Source: Henricia sp. BOLD:AAB3569 (taxonomy: Eukaryota; Echinodermata; Asteroidea; Spinulosida; Echinasteridae). From it: a stretch of 64,000 bases of DNA. Under the pieces are notes generated by a model. That model ran no database searches. It saw only the letters and a program-made list of their open reading frames with translations, and had not been told where the DNA came from. This document shows, in pieces, positions 24,283-36,361 of this stretch. Made by a program: the position numbers and the translations under genes. Position 1 is the stretch's first letter. Every line of letters starts with the position of its first letter. Where the stretch lies: positions 1,550,001 through 1,614,000 of the forward strand of contig JBBELK010000620.1 in assembly GCA_037783545.1 (NCBI GenBank), given 5' to 3'.

Positions 24283-25926
24283 TTACACTGCTGCAGTTGT
24301 TGAATTATCCCTCCGGAATGGGAACCGCGTGACCAGATTGCTGATTCTATTTTGTGTCCACATGCTCTTGATGGATCCAGATCGACTCCTCTCGGGTTTG
24401 TTCTCATGGGTAGGACTCACCTTAGCTATGGAGAGATGCCGCTCAATGGCCTGGCCGAGGAGTTCCGGATCGAATCCGGTACATACGATGCTCTGCGTGC
24501 CGGATTCCGTGCTGGGTGGTGAGCTGGTGCCGGGCTGGTTCTCAATGTCTGGGATTGTGGGCATAGGGGGGGATTCAGGGGAATGGCGAGTTACAGGCTT
24601 CACCTCCTCCTCCTCTTCTTCTTCTTCTTCGGCTACAATGTTCCCATTGTCATCATGGTCGCTCTCAATGCTCCCAAGCATAGGCTCCAGCTCCGTAGGG
24701 CATTGGGCTGTGGCTCGATTCCTGCTGAAGCCGTTACAGCTCCTCCTCTCGGTTCGGGAGAACATTTTTGCAGAGAAGTTTGAGTTAGTGTTTTGATTGG
24801 CGTTTATCAGGCTGTGTTTGGGAGACCAACCGTGTAAGTCCATGGCTCTGGTGTTTAGATCGGCCGCGGCTGTAGTGTAGCTGTTTGCAGTACGCAGACT
24901 GTTGTGTCTCGTACTCCATGACCGTGGGGAGCTGCCTGCTGTCGGGACTTGTGTCTGCTTCTTGGGGGCCGGCGGCACCAACTGGGCAATGTCCTCATTC
25001 AAACACGTCTCAGCCTCACGAGGGGAAGAGTTTTCTTGAGGCAGCTCAGGGGTGGCATCCAGGCGACACACGATGGTGTTGTTGCGTCTTCGGCCCACCT
25101 TCTGTTTCCTGGCATTTGACAGTATCTTATAGAGGTCTTCATTAGAGCAGACGATGCCAGATGCTTGGATGTCGGTACCAGGAGCGCCGTCTTTCATGTT
25201 GTTCTTGGCCGTGCGAAGCAAGGTAACATCGATAGCCGATTCGCTGTGTGAGCGAAGCATCTTTTTCTTCGGGTGTGGAAAGGCCCTGATAGGTTTTGGA
25301 GTGGAGACTTGCTCCACGGAGCTAGCGGCAGACATGATGGATTCTGACGGGCTGCGAGCAATCTCGGTTTCTTGATGCTGCATGCCTCCAATAACGACCA
25401 CTGTATCAGACGATTGATGCCTGAGCGATCGTTTGTAAATTCTAGTGCGTGGCTTGGGTCCAAACCTGGTCTCGGACCGGGATCTCGGGAGCTGAGTCTG
25501 GTTTTTAGCGAAGGCAATAGCTCGTAATGACTTAACATCGACTGAGTCGAGGCTTATACACGACCGATCACTGCTGCTGTTACTGCTTGAAGACGACGAC
25601 ACGGAGAGACTAGCCCGTGGTGTATTATCAGCGCTACTCGTACTGGCCGACCGACTGATATTATGTGTGCGCTTCATACGAGACCGCCTGTATCGACCTA
25701 CGTCAGAAATCACTGCCTCCTGATTGGGCGCTTGATCCGCTACGTCAGGCTCATTTGCATTAACATCAGGCATGTCATTGTCCTGCGAGCTGATTTTGGG
25801 GTCTGCGTTGCTAGGCATCGTGGTGATGGCGAGCTCAGTACCGCTATTGCCCTGCAGTCTAATTCCGCTGTTAGCTGTGTTGCTATTCGGTCTATTACTC
25901 CCCGCACGTCGCAGTCTAAACAATTC
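24283..25926 (-). CDS. Terminal exon of an unidentified Ser/Arg-rich, probably disordered protein
   Basis: An open frame of 547 codons after a good splice acceptor (TTTCTCACTTACAG, ending at 25927); the first exon codons read ELFRLRRAGSN. The frame stays open a few codons upstream, but that part is the intron's pyrimidine tract, so no start codon lies here and the 5' part of the gene is missing. The composition is Ser, Arg, Asn and Pro rich, with a poly-Ser block and a nine-Glu run (AEEEEEEEEEV). Three copies of a motif R-S-x-S-E-[ST] occur (RSRSET, RSPSES, RSHSES), plausible phosphorylation sites. A less biased patch reads SNEDLYKILSNARKQKVGRR. The C-terminus is RFPFRRDNSTTAAV. Codon usage and the long frame support real coding, but I recognise no domain. 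It could be the regulatory tail of a signalling, cytoskeletal or channel protein; that is a guess. Confidence 0.75.
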   Translation of the reverse strand, partial: ELFRLRRAGSNRPNSNTANSGIRLQGNSGTELAITTMPSNADPKISSQDNDMPDVNANEPDVADQAPNQEAVISDVGRYRRSRMKRTHNISRSASTSSADNTPRASLSVSSSSSSNSSSDRSCISLDSVDVKSLRAIAFAKNQTQLPRSRSETRFGPKPRTRIYKRSLRHQSSDTVVVIGGMQHQETEIARSPSESIMSAASSVEQVSTPKPIRAFPHPKKKMLRSHSESAIDVTLLRTAKNNMKDGAPGTDIQASGIVCSNEDLYKILSNARKQKVGRRRNNTIVCRLDATPELPQENSSPREAETCLNEDIAQLVPPAPKKQTQVPTAGSSPRSWSTRHNSLRTANSYTTAAADLNTRAMDLHGWSPKHSLINANQNTNSNFSAKMFSRTERRSCNGFSRNRATAQCPTELEPMLGSIESDHDDNGNIVAEEEEEEEEEVKPVTRHSPESPPMPTIPDIENQPGTSSPPSTESGTQSIVCTGFDPELLGQAIERHLSIAKVSPTHENKPERSRSGSIKSMWTQNRISNLVTRFPFRRDNSTTAAV

Positions 25927-26128
25927 CTGTAAGTGAGAAACAAACACACATTACTGCCCAATTAGTGACTGGAAATCAACCAATTATGACACCGTCTCGG
26001 TTCTTTGCCCAGGATCTCGACCCCTCTTTCGAGGAAACGACCACAACAAATTCGGCAGAAGAGGCAATAAATTAATAATTGAGCACTTGGTGATGTCACA
26101 CTTGACGAGACTCGGAGGAAACGATTAA
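25927..26128 (-). other. Intron sequence upstream of the terminal exon
   Basis: The pyrimidine tract and AG acceptor adjoin the exon at 25926. The rest is unremarkable until the TTAA at 26125. The intron presumably continues through the repeat at 26129-26944 and beyond, since no upstream exon could be recognised. Confidence 0.5.
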
Positions 26129-26944
26129 AGGAACACACCGGCTTTGTTGGGCTATTTTGGGCTCGAAATAGACCCATACATTATTCTGAAGCGCCTTCGA
26201 GAGTAAATTATATATATCCTGAAAAGACGCCGTCAAATTTGGCCGTTTTTGAGCACTTTTGAAAAATTCAAGGTCACGTGACTTTTCGGAACCAAATTCT
26301 GGTTCCTCAAAGTCACGTGGTCTTGTGAGTTAGTTGTATTTCCAGCCGTATAAAAGTTTGTTACTGCATAACTGCACCAAATTCAACTCTGATTTTCCCC
26401 CAATATTTATAAGTAATTGACAAAAGAGAGACTATTTATACAGGTATGAAACAAAGTTAAACATAAGTATGAAAATTCGAACATAATTGTTTGTTTCGAG
26501 AGTCCGGAGAACGGGAGCGAGCGCGTGCTACGGCAGGCTACCGTGGAGTGTAGAATATTTGCCCCGCGCAGCACGGCAAATAGCCTGAGTGCACACACAC
26601 ACGTGTTGTTTCGGTGTACGTTCGTGAAGAAAAAACATGATGCCAACTCCTCAAAAGAAAACGGAAATTCCTATTCGGTCCATCCAGTGAAATCGTGAGC
26701 AGAAAATTTGAGATATCCTGAGCAGGAGAAGAGCGAATCGTCTGTGACAAAGTCGTGAGGCTCGCGCGTTGTTGCAACGGCTGGTAAAGCGTATAACCCG
26801 TCTTTTGACCGTTTTTGTTAATTTTGCACTTCTTTAGTAAATTACGGGATATTTTGATGATCTTTTTTCACAACGACCATCAAAAAAGTATTGTCAATGC
26901 TGCTACATCACTAAATCATGTAAACAGTAGGCCGGTGTGTACCT
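26129..26944 (-). mobile_element. TTAA element K1, copy 2
   Basis: An inverted copy of 2826-3608. It starts AGGAACACACCGGC after TTAA 26125-26128 and ends GCCGGTGTGTACCT before TTAA 26945-26948. It lies in the probable intron upstream of the 24283-25926 exon. Confidence 0.85.
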
Positions 26945-29093
26945 TTAAAGTAGCGTGAATATTTATGTCATAATGCTACAAACATCTGTTGGATTACAGG
27001 TGCTATTTAGACGTGGTAAACATAGCCTGCCCTCAGGTTCGATCATAAATCGTCTTCATGATTGATGCGGGCATTTTAAATTCCAGGTAATGTGGGCGTT
27101 TCTCGATGTAGAATGGAATTGCAAACGTTTGTCGTCTCTAGTTACGTCTATTAAATAAAACTGATTGGAGCATGACAGGTGTAATATTGTTGGTAACGTA
27201 CAGAAAAGCGATGTAAATGAGACAGGTTTGGCATTTTATAATATGGGAAGATGAATCTTCTCCAGACGTTCCTTCGCTCTTCCGTGTGCCATAAAGGGCA
27301 CCAGTCACATCCCATTCTATTTACATTTGCTGTTCGAACATGCATAAAACATATGTAATAAATAAATATTGGCCTTTAAAGATTATTATTGATCCTTTTC
27401 AAAGCTGCATATTTTACAAAAACGTTCTGATATAGGATGAAATTTTGATCAATAAATTTGCACTCTCCTTTTATTATGATCCTACCTGTTATAGGAGTTG
27501 TTCAGAAGGCCCTGTTTATTAACTGATAACGGCCACTCCATCAAAATAAATCTCAGTACAGATTACACATTTTCCTTGCAGAAATAAAAGAAGCCGAATT
27601 TAATTTCATAGAAATGTCGATACTTATGGTTATAGGAACCAAATTGAGCAATTCAGAAGACGATGTTTGCCTCAGACACTGTCAAAATGGCTGCCATATG
27701 TAAAATCTGCCGCCCTAGACTGCACCCAAATTTAGCTGTAAGTGATTTTCATGAACTCTGATGCCGTGTTTACACGCCAATTGAAACTGCACCTTGCAAT
27801 ATGCAAAAACAGCAGTTCATAATTCACGGCCTGAAATCCAAACATTTGCATTTTCCACCCATGCATGCGCCTGCTGCGCGCATCAGCTTTATGTCGCAAC
27901 GTGCAACCACTTTTAATTAACCAATCTGTTTCGATATTTCATTAGTCTATTCCAGAAATAACTCAGCCATAACTATACATTTCTTGATTGAAAAAGGTGG
28001 TTTTCAATGCCGTAATGATGAACGCGTGTCAGACTTCCGTGTGACATATTGTAAGAACCTTCTCGAAATGTTTATTGAATTATACAGCATAAATGATATG
28101 TTCCCGCGATCGGACGACCTGGGTTCCTTATATACAATATTCACCACGCGCCAGGCGTAAAGGTTAAATTACATACACGGCTCTGTGGACACAATCGTAC
28201 AAAAAATGCTCACCAAAAATGTATAAAGACTGAAGCGGTCGGTAAAATCCATTCATGTGTATAGTGCATATGCTATAATTCCAGGAATCTATAAAAAGGC
28301 CTATGTTATTATTTGTGAATATATTTGTCAGCACCATTTTAGGCTTACATAAGCATGTACCAAAGCAGCTTTTTATAAAACCAAATTTAATATGTGATTT
28401 GAATGTCTCGGCTATGTTGTATTGTACGAAACGCAATTAAGTAATAAAAGTGCATGGTATTTTTGTACATGAAAAGGAAAATAATTTCGTCATCGTACAG
28501 AAAACCAAAAATAACTACACGTGTTCAGGCTTTTATTGCCCATTTTATATAAAATGTTGCACACTTTTCTTTCACAAAACAACAACGCACACAACCCTTG
28601 GCCATTCAGGCGATTTTGTACTTATTTGCACAAGACGTTTAAGCCAAGAATAGCCACCCTTTTCCTCAAGAGGAAAGTCTTTTGACGCTGAAGACATTCA
28701 CAAAGATAACTGCTCGGTATTAGCCCTTTACAGTCCAATCAATAAAAGACAGGAGGCGAGAGAGCACTACGTGACGTCAATAGCCTCAGATATAACGGCT
28801 GCCTTCATCAGCCATCAGCAGTAGCTCATGTGTCATGATTTATATCACGGATAAACCTGTAGGTCAGTCAGGGTACCAGGCTGCACTATAATCATGCCAC
28901 ATAACTGCGGGCTGTATGCAACTAATCAGCGCCGCGCACATTGTAAAGAGCTTCATTCGCTGAGGTATTCTGCATGCAGTTTAACATGGCTTGTTAAACC
29001 CGTGCTTGATGAAACGCAGTAGGTCATATAAGCATCAAGCAGTCGTTAAATTCCAGTGTAGTGACAGTCCTTCATTTCAGCCATAGATTAACT
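26945..29093. other. No gene recognised
   Basis: AT-rich non-coding sequence, possibly intron of the minus-strand gene. A donor-like CAG/GTAGGA at the complement of 27483-27489 is in the wrong phase to join the known exon. Confidence 0.35.
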
Positions 29094-29113
29094 CCCCCCC
29101 CTCCCCCCCCCCG

Positions 29114-29155
<42 letters not shown>

Positions 29156-29170
29156 ATCCCCCCCTCCCCC
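29094..29170. repeat. C homopolymer tract
   Basis: About 75 bases of nearly pure C. Poly-Pro or poly-Gly frames across it are artefacts. Confidence 0.9.
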
Positions 29171-29245
29171 TCGTAAAATGATGCGGTGGCGCGGATTTTT
29201 TTCCACTTTCTTTTTTTGTAAGTGGATTCCAAGCAATAGGTTTAA

Positions 29246-29444
29246 AGCGGGCCTCCCACTGTGCGATATTTGCCACGAAATCCCCACGATTAGGTACGAT
29301 TTGGTTTTTGCCACGAATTTCCAACGATTAGGTACGATCTGGTGAGATTACCAGAGACTGTCTATAGACTCTATACACATTCGTACCAAATAGTAGCTAA
29401 TCGTTGGAAATTCGTGGCCAAAATCGCACAGTGGGAGGCCCGCT
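29246..29444. mobile_element. TTAA foldback K6, copy 4
   Basis: TTAA 29242-29245, then AGCGGGCCTCCCACTGTGCG; ends GTGGGAGGCCCGCT/TTAA. The left arm contains an internal repeat of TTGCCACGAA-ACGATTAGG. Confidence 0.88.
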
Positions 29445-29603
29445 TTAAGTAGCGCGCTACTCATAAGATTTCTCGTGGGTAAATCGTCGTTGGTAACTTG
29501 TAAGTAAGTGCGTCCACACGGTCACTAATTATGAGCTTACTCACGAGTGCCCACTACCAACGACTTACTTATAAGTTAACAACGATCGTCTGAACGCACC
29601 TAA

Positions 29604-29764
29604 AGCGGGCCTCCCACTGTTTGATTTTTGCCACGAATTTCCTACGAATTGGTACGATTGGGTACGATTGGGTACGATTGTGTGTAGAGTCTATAGGCAG
29701 TCTCCGATAATCGTACCAATTCGTAGGAAATTCGTGGCCAAAATCGCACAGTGAGAGGCCCGCT
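29604..29764. mobile_element. TTAA foldback K6, copy 5
   Basis: AGCGGGCCTCCCACTGTTTG to GCACAGTGAGAGGCCCGCT, with a short GGTACGATTG triplication inside. The flanks are decayed from TTAA. Confidence 0.85.
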
Positions 29765-29777
29765 TAATGTGGATTAA

Positions 29778-29913
29778 AGGCATAAGCTCGTCAGCAATGC
29801 GCGCGCGCCAAATTCGTGCCACGAATTACGCAGCTAGCTCCATAGCAAAGCAATGGAGCTGCGTATTTCATAGCACGAATTGGCGCGCGCGCATTGCTGA
29901 CGAGCTTCCGCCT
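29778..29913. mobile_element. TTAA foldback K5, copy 2
   Basis: TTAA 29774-29777, AGGCATAAGCTCGTCAGCAA to TTGCTGACGAGCTTCCGCCT, TTAA 29914-29917. Confidence 0.88.
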
Positions 29914-29917
29914 TTAA

Positions 29918-31124
29918 GTCTATAGTATACGGGGTGTCGTTTGCAGTTCATTATCGCACAGATTTTGAATGTACAACATATAATTTGTAATCATTCTGAA
30001 ATGTGCCATGGTTTTCTGTAAAAATCTCTTTTCGTTTCCAGCAGACGTATTTCAAGGGGAAAATAACATCTTTTTGGGTGGGCAGTTGCTGAATAATATT
30101 TCATTGCAAGCAAAATATTATTCGAATATTATATTAGTCACTGGGATAGATTGTTTTCACAGAAAACCGCCGGGGGCCAGTGAAGATATTTACGGATGAA
30201 TCTTATTTCCCGGGACTTTGAATCAGCTACGCCATTCGGCAAAGCAGGTTGCCGTCAGAGGTTAAAACGAGCACTTTAGATCCTTCGCATCATCGATCAA
30301 AAAGGGGTCTTATAAAATGTCATCGCTCGCCCGGAAGCTTGCCGAGTTCCCACAGGTCCTATTCCCCGTGCGTTGTCCGTCTGTATCATAACTGGCTCTC
30401 GTTGTTTCTTTAGCATAAGAAATAAAGAACTAAAGGTCTCTACGTATTTACTTTACACAAGTAGCGTGTTTTGACCAAATTTGCGCCCGCTCCGGGAAAA
30501 TATTTAGGTCTTATGATGACTTGAGATTTCAATCGTGTTTTTCCAAACGTTACGCATTCTGCCGATCTATAAACAAAATGGCGATTTGAGATAGTGACAA
30601 GAGTGTGTGGTAAACAGGAAAACTATACAGCGTATTGGCACGTTTATTCGCTCGGCCCACGTACGAAATGTCTAAAATGTCCAGATTCTCTCGCTCTCTT
30701 CAGAAACCTAATTCTGTCTTTCCCTCTACGCAGTGAGTGCATTGCTACATCTTGCTGCGGTCCTTTTATCTCAAGTGCGGATCGGCTCGCTCAGTCGGCC
30801 CACTCTAGTCTACTTTCCGGTGTTCTTGATACAGAAAAGGTACAGGTAATGTCCCAAATTGAAGTGAAATTCGTGTCATCCATCTAGGTATGGCTCCATT
30901 ACAGTCCACCATAAAAGGAAGTGCACGGAATGGAGAAAAAAAATGGTCTGTGTATCTGATTCTGAAAAATATTAAATTAAGTTCTTGGTATGAGAATAAG
31001 AGTGTGCTGTCTGAATTTGCCTCTGTTGCTTATGCTCTGTTGCTTATGCTTAGCGTACATATTCGCTGATTCTCACCGCCCAAACTGGGCGCAGGTACGG
31101 GCTGATGTGCCTTCACAGATTTCT
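29918..31124. other. No gene recognised
   Basis: Contains a frame at 30990-31265 with a hydrophobic start, but its 3' half is the dispersed repeat listed next. Nothing else is coding-like. Confidence 0.4.
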
Positions 31125-31392
31125 GTGACGGAAACACGTGACACAAAGGTCACATATACAGACGCGCGGAACATTGTGGGTTGCTTACTGCCAGACGAAA
31201 AATTAATAAATAGTATATTAACACTTATATATCAAGTGCAAAAATCAAATGTACGAATAAAATGAGTATTGTGTGCAAGACCTGCCTTGTCTGCAGGAAA
31301 AATTGTTTTTACGTCAGTTTACAAGAAAAAGACGTGGCCTCGTGGTCACGTGTCGTATAAAATGTTGGCCAATAAGGGCGCAAACAAATTAG
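31125..31392 (+). repeat. Dispersed ~260-bp repeat R3, copy 1
   Basis: Contains CACGTGACACAAAGGTCAC, GCTTACTGCCAGACG, TATATCAAGTGCAAAAAT and CCTCGTGGTCACGTGTCGT in that order. The same order occurs inverted at 53213-53470 and direct at 54768-55010. Confidence 0.8.
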
Positions 31393-32458
31393 CCTGTATC
31401 AGCATATGCAGCACGATATGTGACAGAGGGTATCCCCCTACCATTGTTCCCACATTGTGTCTCAAACATCCAAGGAATTTCCAAGGAATTCCTTTAAGTT
31501 TTTAGGGGGGTGGGGGTTGGTGCATTAACAAAAAGGAAGAATGTGTTGAGGTATAGGGGCGTTTAGGGGGTAGTCCCTTTGCCACATATGTTGTCCATTT
31601 TGATATGAGACCGGCTGGAAAATATGCCCACTGGACGGAATTAATGGCGTCCTGACATCAGGTCTTGTCTTAAAAGATTATCAGTGGGCTGGAAAGGTAA
31701 CTCACCTTAATGAAGACTTTAACTTGTTTTGTCATTTTGAGCGTGGGAGGCCGGTGTGCACCTCGAAATTATTTGCATCCGACTTCGGAAATGACCTCGG
31801 AAAGGTCATTGAATTCGTCTTGTAACAAAAATTGCGTGTTCCCGTTTGATACCCCTGGATCGAACGACTAAAAGCACAAGGTTCTGGTCATTTGGGGGAA
31901 CCGATTTTTTAAAAATAAACTTTTAAAGCTAAGGTTGTTGGCTTCCCTGTCAAAGAGTTCTGTGCGCAGACTTATGATGCTCCTCTATGACGTCATTTTG
32001 GAGCGAGTTCCGGCATCAAGTGTAACTGAAAATCGATCCAGCAGCAAATGGACGACCAGAAAATCTACACAAGAAATTTGAAGCTACAAAGATATGCGTG
32101 GGATGTGAGTTGGGTGGTCTGGACTGAGATGAGATGAGGTGCGCCATAAAATCAGTAGTGAATTCTTGATCATAATTGTTCTACACGTCAAATAATTCCC
32201 AGTCAAGAAAATCGAAGAGTTTCGATCGATGATTGCACGACGTAACAAACAAACACGACAAAGGCAAACTGCACGGGCTAAAAAAAAAACATTTCTTTCT
32301 GACAATTAATTTGTTTAAGTTCACGAGCAACGGTCTGGTGTCATATCACATTACACATTTGTCGAGTAAATCAGTGATTTTTGTGAATGCCTTGGATAAC
32401 AGGTGTCGATATTTTCCCAATTAAATGTTTCACACCTTATAATTTGAGGTTGTTTTAA
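31393..32458. other. No gene recognised
   Basis: A G-rich stretch (31503-31520) and otherwise plain non-coding sequence. Confidence 0.4.
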
Positions 32459-32989
32459 AGATAGTAGGCCTATACATGATTGGTAAACTGTTACGAATAG
32501 TTTTATCCCCCTGTGTGATTGAAGATATATGCATGATTAAAACCAACCTGAGCAAAAACCAGCTCCGTATTTCGTCTAACTTTTGAGAAAACAGTCAAAA
32601 AAGGGTTTGCAGTCATTTCGCCCCAAAACCACTTCGCCCTGAACAATTTCGCCCTGAACCACGGCCTGTGCACGAAGTGGATTTGGGGCGAAGTGGCATT
32701 TGGGTGATGTAGTGTTTGGACGAAGTAATTTGGGGCGAAATGGCACTCGGGCGAAGTGGTTTGGGGCGAAATGGCACTTGGGCGAAATGGTTTTGGGGCG
32801 AATTGAATTTTCGTCTCAGTGAGACGAAAACTAATTGTTTTACTCATTTCTCAAAGACTATATAGCACTTCAGACAAAACCATATCAGGGGATGTTTTCT
32901 ACGGTCATCATGTTTATATTGTGTAAGTTAGGCGTAAATCTGTGAACATTTCTGATTTCAGAGATTACCAATGATGTATACTAGTATGT
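32459..32989 (+). mobile_element. TTAA element K2, copy 2
   Basis: TTAA 32455-32458, an AGATAGTAGGCCTATACATG end (small insertion in the TIR), GGGCGAA-unit interior, TTACCAATGATGTATACTAG end, TTAA 32990-32993. Confidence 0.85.
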
Positions 32990-33767
32990 TTAAGCGGTTA
33001 TTAATATGAGTACATGTATTGATATTAAATGGCTCCAACCGATGGCTAATTAAATAAGCCGCCCTTTTGTCATGTACGATGGATAGAGCTACCTATTTTA
33101 ATATTCACAAGCCACGAGGCACGTCTCTCGAGTGTCTTTTTCTTGTATCGCTTCCTTCCGTCTTCCAACTTTATCCATTCCCCTTAATTGGATTTGTCGT
33201 GTCATTCGCTACCCTCCCTCTACTAATGGTCCGTTGAAATCTGCAATTGACGGTCCATTTCCTCATCCTCTTTTCGCATCTTTCGTCACAGTGAATTCAT
33301 CTTAAGATGAGGTTTCTGAACCACAAGACCCGTGCGTGCATACTGCGGTTTAACCGCGTTCTTATGGCACGATTACTTGGTTGATAGGCAAGGCCCTACA
33401 TCATCACTCCCTCTCGCGTGCTGTGGCGGCGCGGCAGGAACCAGGCCGATGCGCACGATGACCGATATACAGTCCGTGGTTCTCAGCAAATTTTTTTTTT
33501 TTTCTCCGAACGAATATTTAAATCATTCACTTTATTTTAACAAAAATGTTATACTTTGAACTTCGGCAACCCTGTGAAAAACGCTGTTTTGTACGGCCGT
33601 TTCGTGCCTTGTCTATAGACGTGTCAAAGCCTGACTATTTGGTCTGTGATCCACGGCGTGCATGCAGCAGGAAGACAGATCGGCCTGGGTTTAAACTCAC
33701 CAGTCGCGATCATTTATATACATTTACACAACTAGTCATTTACTACAGAATAATGCTATACTGTTAA

Positions 33768-34130
33768 AGGAGTGTGACCAGATCACTTTTTTTTACCCAT
33801 AACTCCCCGGGACTTACCTTATGGGTCATGAGATTTTTATATCATAACATCCGTTATATTTTTCTGATTACGAAACTGAAACTCCCGCGCTTCTAGGCCG
33901 CATATTTCTGAGGATATCGTCGAAAATCCACCGATTATTTGTAAACTAATTTTCCAGTATGAATCAACGTTTATCCGCTGAAAGCCGACTCGATAGTTTT
34001 GTTCAATTTTTTACTGGAAATTGCGAATGTTTTCGGGTTTTTGGGACATGGGAGGTGTGTATGGGAGTTACTTGATAATATTGGTAAGTTACATCGAAAA
34101 CTATTTTCCAGAAACTCTGGTCACGCTCCT
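33768..34130 (+). mobile_element. TTAA element K4, copy 1
   Basis: TTAA 33764-33767, AGGAGTGTGACCAGATCAC start, TCTGGTCACGCTCCT end, TTAA 34131-34134. A partial inverted copy is at 63751-63940. Confidence 0.85.
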
Positions 34131-35730
34131 TTAAGGCATTTGCCTGATTGTAGGCTTTTTCTGCGCGTTGACCCGTACACGCTTGTCCACATTTCAGGCA
34201 AACGTTTCTCGGGTTTCATGCAAGTTTACAAAGTCACCTTACATCCCTGATGTGTATATAGGATCCACGTAATTATCTTATTTCGCATTCTGATATTTCG
34301 CATAAGGATAATGTTAATGTCATGTATAATGTCCGCCGTTCAAACCTGTAAATTTTGTTGGTTCTAAATTACCTGAATACTTGATATTCAATAAATTGTG
34401 ATGGCGTCAAATTGATAAAATGTATATAATAGGCCTACTCGTGTGAATTATCTTGTTTTATTTTTGGGGCGTCTTTTCAAATCTTAAAGTAGCTTCGAGT
34501 GCTTTTTATATCTCCAAATCGCCAAAGTTCTAATTAGTATACATGTATATAGGTCCGTGTCAAATAGTAGACCCAAACATGTTGTACCTATATACCATGT
34601 ATTAGATGTTGGTGTTGTAGAAGACGAAGGTTGTGAGTGTATAACTGGCACAGTGAGGTTTGCGCAATTTTGCTGACCTATTTCAAGTCATGCTTGAAGT
34701 TTATGCATGAACTATTCACGATTCAATTATCCTGACCGGAGTGACCAAAGAGATTTCCTGATTTACGCGCGGTAGCACAGCGCTCTAAATTAATCGAATT
34801 CCTTATGGATGCTCCGAACCGTACCCCTTCATCAAGACAGTCACGCCGTGAATCAACAGGGGGCGCCGTATCATTTTATCATGCAGACGATCCGCTGGCA
34901 AAGTAATCTTGCCGACTAGTTGTCGACAGAGGGCGAGCTTCATTTCTCGTGGAGCTAGAGAGCTAGAGCCCACTGAGTGAGCCACTCGCTGATGTCCATT
35001 GTATATGTGTAGATCAGTGTAAAAAGCGTGGGAGGCCAGCTCTGATATTGCTGCTTAGCGCCCTCTGTCGAAAAAAAAGTCGCAAGAGCAAGGACGGTTT
35101 CACGCTCTTACGAGTCACTCAAACTACCCCGTGTTTGTCCTCCAGATAGAGGAAGAAATATGCAGAAACGCACGTGAATATATTTTCTCTCCCTCCGTCT
35201 GGAGGACAAACACCGGAGAGTTGGGCGAAGTGTGACAAAATAAAAACCACTCTATACTAGAGACGTACGGCGTGTAACCACCGATTTATCCGTGACACAA
35301 CTATTAGAGAGAACAGTTTATACAAATTATGTCTTGGAATATTTCAAGCAAGGGTACAGAAAAATAAACAGGCTGTGTCTGGTTCAACTGTCGACGGAGC
35401 TGCCGCGGTGGATCGAGGCCTCGAGGGCACAAAATGTGTAAAATGTTACTTAATCAGTTGACAAGAAAAAAATTACTAAACGATGGTACTTTTGTAAGAA
35501 ATTACGATGCGTGGATTTTAAAGGTCTCTAAAGCATTGCTGCATCTATGTAGCGGAAATCATGTCTGCAGGCTAGTTTACCAACATTCTTCTTTAGATAT
35601 GCTATGCGCTTATTCCAGGAATCCAATGGATGGATAAAAATGTTATATCATGGGCAATTCATTAGAAGTCAAAATATGCCAGTATAGTGGTTTTACCATG
35701 CATACATGCATTCTATACGGTGCCCATTAA
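34131..35730. other. No gene; one small hairpin
   Basis: An inverted pair GTGTTTGTCCTCCAGA (35132) and TCTGGAGGACAAACAC (35198) encloses ~50 bases. GCGCCCTCTGTCG words recur near 34925 and 35049. Confidence 0.45.
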
Positions 35731-36361
35731 AGGTGGGTTCACACTGCACTATTTTCGTCCGTCAGACGTACGTAAAATCGACGTACGTCGTCTCCGGTCC
35801 GTCAGTTTTTAGTCCGTTGATGCGTTTTCAATGTGAACCGCTTCAAAGATCAGCTTCATTTACTACGTACGTCGAGTCGAAAAATCAACGTATCCAAACG
35901 TTTCATATATACGTCGAATTAACGGATGACGGATTCAATTGATCCGAGGTCTACTTGTCCGTCAATTTTTCATCCGTCAAGTCCGTTGTACGTACAACAG
36001 TGCGACTACAATACATCAACCACAGGATGATTTTCTAAAGCGGTTTGTTTGAAACAAATCCCGTGGTAGATGTATTCTTTGTTTTCGAATGTATGGCTGA
36101 AGTCGGGCGGCTGGATCGCTGAGCTAGCTTTGCTCGCGGAATTGGAAGGAACGGATATAAACGGCGCGATGCGTGCTTCCCGTGTGTTTTGTTCAGCTCC
36201 GCATGCGATTGGATGCGTCGATAGTGTGAACCGCTGGTGAAGACGTACATAAACAGACACATTCTGGAACAAATTCAACTAATCCGTTTTGACTACACGA
36301 CGGACCGACGGACAACGGATGTAACGTACGTCTGACGGATAAAAATAGTGCAACCCGCCCT
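35731..36361. mobile_element. TTAA element K8, 631 bp
   Basis: TTAA 35727-35730, then AGGTGGGTTCACACTGCACT. The right end AGTGCAACCCGCCCT is followed by ATAA, a one-base decay of TTAA. The interior is dense in CGTACGT and CCGTCAG-type words, themselves in both orientations. Confidence 0.75.

Noticed and set aside
24329-25932. Plus-strand and off-frame ORFs of 66-155 codons
   Set aside because: They overlap the 547-codon minus-strand exon in other frames and are its shadows.
27481-27536. Possible small minus-strand exon with donor CAG/GTAGGA
   Set aside because: The phase does not fit the 24283-25926 exon, the acceptor side is unclear, and the peptide is not recognisable.
29061-29345. Poly-Pro / poly-Gly frames
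   Set aside because: Created by the C homopolymer at 29094-29170.
30990-31265. 91-codon frame with a signal-peptide-like start
   Set aside because: Its second half is dispersed repeat R3, and other R3 copies do not keep the frame.
36006-36278. Minus-strand frames of 75-90 codons
   Set aside because: Inside the K8 inverted-repeat element; composition follows the repeat.
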